From: Achromobacter xylosoxidans
Lineage (GTDB): Bacteria; Pseudomonadota; Gammaproteobacteria; Burkholderiales; Burkholderiaceae_B
DNA length: 64,000 bases
NCBI RefSeq assembly: GCF_014490035.1
Contig: NZ_CP061008.1
Location: forward strand, 6,200,001 to 6,264,000
Reading direction: 5' to 3'
Under the pieces are notes generated by a model. It searched no databases. It was not told the DNA's origin and saw only the letters and a list, made by a program, of their open reading frames with translations. Below are positions 62,559-64,000 of this stretch, one piece after another. Both the position numbers and the translations under genes were made by a program. The stretch's first letter is position 1; every line of letters begins with the position of its first letter.

Positions 62559-62679
62559 ATCTTTTGCAGTGCTGCGGTTTGGCTCCACCATTCGGTGACC
62601 GCAGGTCCTAGCGACCAGGAGTGTCTTTTCAGCCCATCGGGGAACTTTCCTCCCCGAATGGGGCGGCGGTTCCCCTTTT
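62559..62679 (+). repeat. Conserved leader, copy 2 of the 121-bp inverted repeat
   Basis: Near-identical, inverted, to 61273-61393. The outer stem GGGGAAC...GTTCCCC is followed by TTTTT at its end, then AGGAG and the ATG at 62698. The two copies face each other's outer sides across 1165 bp, so recombination between them would invert the lipoprotein block. Confidence 0.85.
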
Positions 62680-62697
62680 TCATTCAGGAGAACCGAC

Positions 62698-63306
62698 ATG
62701 AGTTCAACGTTCAGCGTTGCAAGCCTTTCTATCGCCTTTGGCATCTGCGTCGGCGCCATTGTCTGGGGGGCTATTTCCCTGGCACCGCGGGCCTACGTGG
62801 CCGTGCGCGCATGCGCCCACGGCTTCACGCATAGCCGAGGCAACACCCGACGTGCGGCTATTGTCACCTCGATCGCGGTGACCGGCCTTCTCGCCGGATG
62901 TGCAAATCAGAGCGCCTCAGGCGGCGTGTACAGCTACCAGCAAGCTCAGCAGGTGCAGCAGGTCCAATCGGGGACGGTCATTTCGGCACGACCAATCACC
63001 ATTCAGGCCGGCTACAACTCCGGGGCAGGCATGGCAGCAGGTTCCGCACTAGGCGGATTGGCGGGCAGCGCCATCGGAAACCACAAGGGGTCCTATGTCG
63101 CGGCAGCCATAGGCGCGCTCATCGGCGGTATCGCCGGCAATTCTGTCGAACGCAAGGTGTCCGAAGCCGCTGGCATCGAAGTCGTTGTACGACTCGATAG
63201 TGGTCAAACCCAAGCAATCGCGCAGGAGGCTGACATCCCGCTCAAGCCTGGCCAACGGGTCCAAGTCCTGAGCGGTGCCGGCGCAGTTCGCGTCATCCCG
63301 ATTTAA
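62698..63306 (+). CDS. SlyB/17-kDa-antigen-like glycine-zipper protein with unusual N-terminus
   Basis: 202 aa from ATG 62698, with AGGAG. The C-terminal part (GSALGGLAGSAIGNHKGSYV, AAIGALIGGIAGNSVERKVS, KPGQRVQVLSG) is the glycine-zipper and beta region of SlyB/Pcp-type outer membrane lipoproteins. A lipobox-like GLLAGC occurs at residue 68 or so, after an extra N-terminal membrane segment (SIAFGICVGAIVWGAISLAP). Either this is a two-segment membrane protein or a lipoprotein with an N-terminal extension. Confidence 0.7.
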   Translation: MSSTFSVASLSIAFGICVGAIVWGAISLAPRAYVAVRACAHGFTHSRGNTRRAAIVTSIAVTGLLAGCANQSASGGVYSYQQAQQVQQVQSGTVISARPITIQAGYNSGAGMAAGSALGGLAGSAIGNHKGSYVAAAIGALIGGIAGNSVERKVSEAAGIEVVVRLDSGQTQAIAQEADIPLKPGQRVQVLSGAGAVRVIPI

Positions 63307-63355
63307 ACCCAAGCAGTGGCGCCCATTGGACGCCCTGCTCCTTCCCCTACCGGGC

Positions 63356-63383
63356 CCACGCCCGAACGGGCGAGTGGGCTCTT
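63356..63383 (+). promoter_or_regulatory. Leader hairpin of the gene at 63398
   Basis: Between about 63354 and 63384 GGGCCCACGCCC-GAAC-GGGCGAGTGGGCTC can fold into an inner and outer stem followed by CTTCTT, then the gene start. The layout (CCC-GAAC-GGG core, U-rich end, then a start codon) resembles the leaders at 61273 and 62559. Confidence 0.45.
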
Positions 63384-63397
63384 CTTCGGAGCTTGCG

Positions 63398-63754
63398 ATG
63401 AGCAATCATTTCTTCAAAACCCTGCACAACGGCCATGCCATCACGGTCAATCTAGGCTGGGACCGCCCCATGGGCCATTTCTTCCTGGTCATACCGAAGC
63501 CGGTCGAGCTTCTTGACACTGATCCGGATGCAGACGACGACGGCGAATTCGGCGGCGACTTCCTTTATTCAAATCTTTACGAGCGAAATCCCTTTGGGTT
63601 GGACCTCGATTACTTCCGCGGAGTCTTGCATCGACTCGGCATTACCCTTCCCGAGAGCATGTACGTCGAGGTGCTTGCGGATCGTCGCAATAACGTGGGC
63701 AACCGCCTCGTCACACACCAGGCGGATGGCACGTTCTCCGAACATCCGATCTAA
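63398..63754 (+). CDS. Hypothetical protein of the element
   Basis: 118 aa from ATG 63398, beginning MSNHFFKTLHNGHAITVNLG. An acidic stretch (DTDPDADDDGEFGGDF) separates two folded-looking parts; no signal peptide or membrane segment. Family not recognised, but it looks like a genuine small soluble ICE protein with its own leader. Confidence 0.6.
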   Translation: MSNHFFKTLHNGHAITVNLGWDRPMGHFFLVIPKPVELLDTDPDADDDGEFGGDFLYSNLYERNPFGLDLDYFRGVLHRLGITLPESMYVEVLADRRNNVGNRLVTHQADGTFSEHPI

Positions 63755-63775
63755 GACTGCTGTTCTCATTGACCC

Positions 63776-63803
63776 ATCGGGGCCTCCCGATTGGGGGGCC
63801 TCC
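63776..63803 (+). promoter_or_regulatory. Leader hairpin of the last, partial gene
   Basis: GGCCTCCC-GATT-GGGGGGCC forms an 8-bp stem (one G-T pair) in the leader, preceded by CCCATCGGGG as in the 121-bp repeats. It is a shorter variant of the same leader type. Confidence 0.4.
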
Positions 63804-63820
63804 CTCTTAAAGGCCCAACT

Positions 63821-64000
63821 ATGCCTCACCACTCAAACCGAGAAAGAATGACAAACGTTGAGTGCGTCACGGACTTAATGGAGTTCTCCTCCTATGGCCC
63901 GCTCGCTCAAATGTTTGTCGTAGACGCGCTCCTCAAGCACGCGACGAGCGTCGCGAAGTTCAGCGACGAAGATCTCCAAAACTGGCCTGAGAATCATCTC
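63821..64000 (+). CDS. Partial hypothetical gene at the window end
   Basis: The frame is open from ATG 63821 (AAAGG upstream) or ATG 63848 (GAGAAAG upstream; MTNVECVTDLMEFSSYGPLA) to the window edge, reading AQMFVVDALLKHATSVAKFS. Not enough sequence for a family assignment. Confidence 0.5.
   Translation, partial: MPHHSNRERMTNVECVTDLMEFSSYGPLAQMFVVDALLKHATSVAKFSDEDLQNWPENHL

Noticed and set aside
30672..64000. CRISPR array, restriction-modification, toxin-antitoxin or phage-defence cargo
   Set aside because: I looked for repeats with spacers and for known defence motifs but saw none in this part of the element; cargo may lie outside the window.

Overview
The window looks like a chromosomal piece of a high-GC betaproteobacterium of the Alcaligenaceae (Achromobacter/Bordetella type). 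This rests on the Bug-family solute receptor beside a divergent LysR gene, several chaperone-usher fimbrial genes next to phosphorelay genes, and a filamentous-haemagglutinin-type two-partner system. Species assignment is inference.
Left part, 1-30376 (host chromosome). A hybrid sensor kinase that has lost both phospho-acceptor residues is divergent from fimbrial operon 1 (pilin, chaperone, usher, adhesin), which is followed by a winged-helix regulator whose receiver domain also lacks the acceptor Asp. A decayed, internally deleted duplicate of the adhesin tail and regulator separates it from fimbrial operon 2 (pilin, chaperone, usher, second chaperone, adhesin). A convergent two-partner secretion pair follows (TpsB transporter, TpsA exoprotein with about 14 GLUG repeats), then an RcsB-like response regulator and a large RcsC-like hybrid kinase carrying its own Hpt domain. 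After these come a sulfatase plus Bug receptor unit with a divergent LysR regulator, and a Tat-exported metallophosphatase lipoprotein. The surface-structure genes and phosphorelay genes together look like an adhesion and biofilm island.
Right part, 30377-64000 (integrative and conjugative element, right end beyond the window). It begins in a truncated 3' half of tRNA-Pro(CGG), followed by a tyrosine integrase. A leftward block encodes a MobH/TraI-type relaxase, a TraD-type coupling protein and a DUF4400 membrane protein. A rightward block encodes a VirB-type type IV secretion system (B1, B11, B2, B3, B4, KikA/TrbM-like, B5, B6, B8, B9, B10), running straight into an R64-type thin-pilus operon (TcpQ/PilL-like, PilN, O, P, Q, R, S, a PilT-like ATPase, V, M). 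Beyond it are a DUF3577 ICE protein, lipoproteins and small unknown genes. Here two 121-bp near-identical leader sequences lie as inverted repeats upstream of two different genes.
The features most worth checking are: pilR split exactly at a T8 run that forms a perfect -1 slippery heptamer; the duplicated terminator-like leaders; a nested hairpin element between pilM and the DUF3577 gene; two overlapping small genes antisense inside the virB operon; a VirB9-C/TcpQ fusion; and the acceptor-less phosphorelay proteins flanking fimbrial operon 1. All assignments come from reading the sequence; no database search was run.
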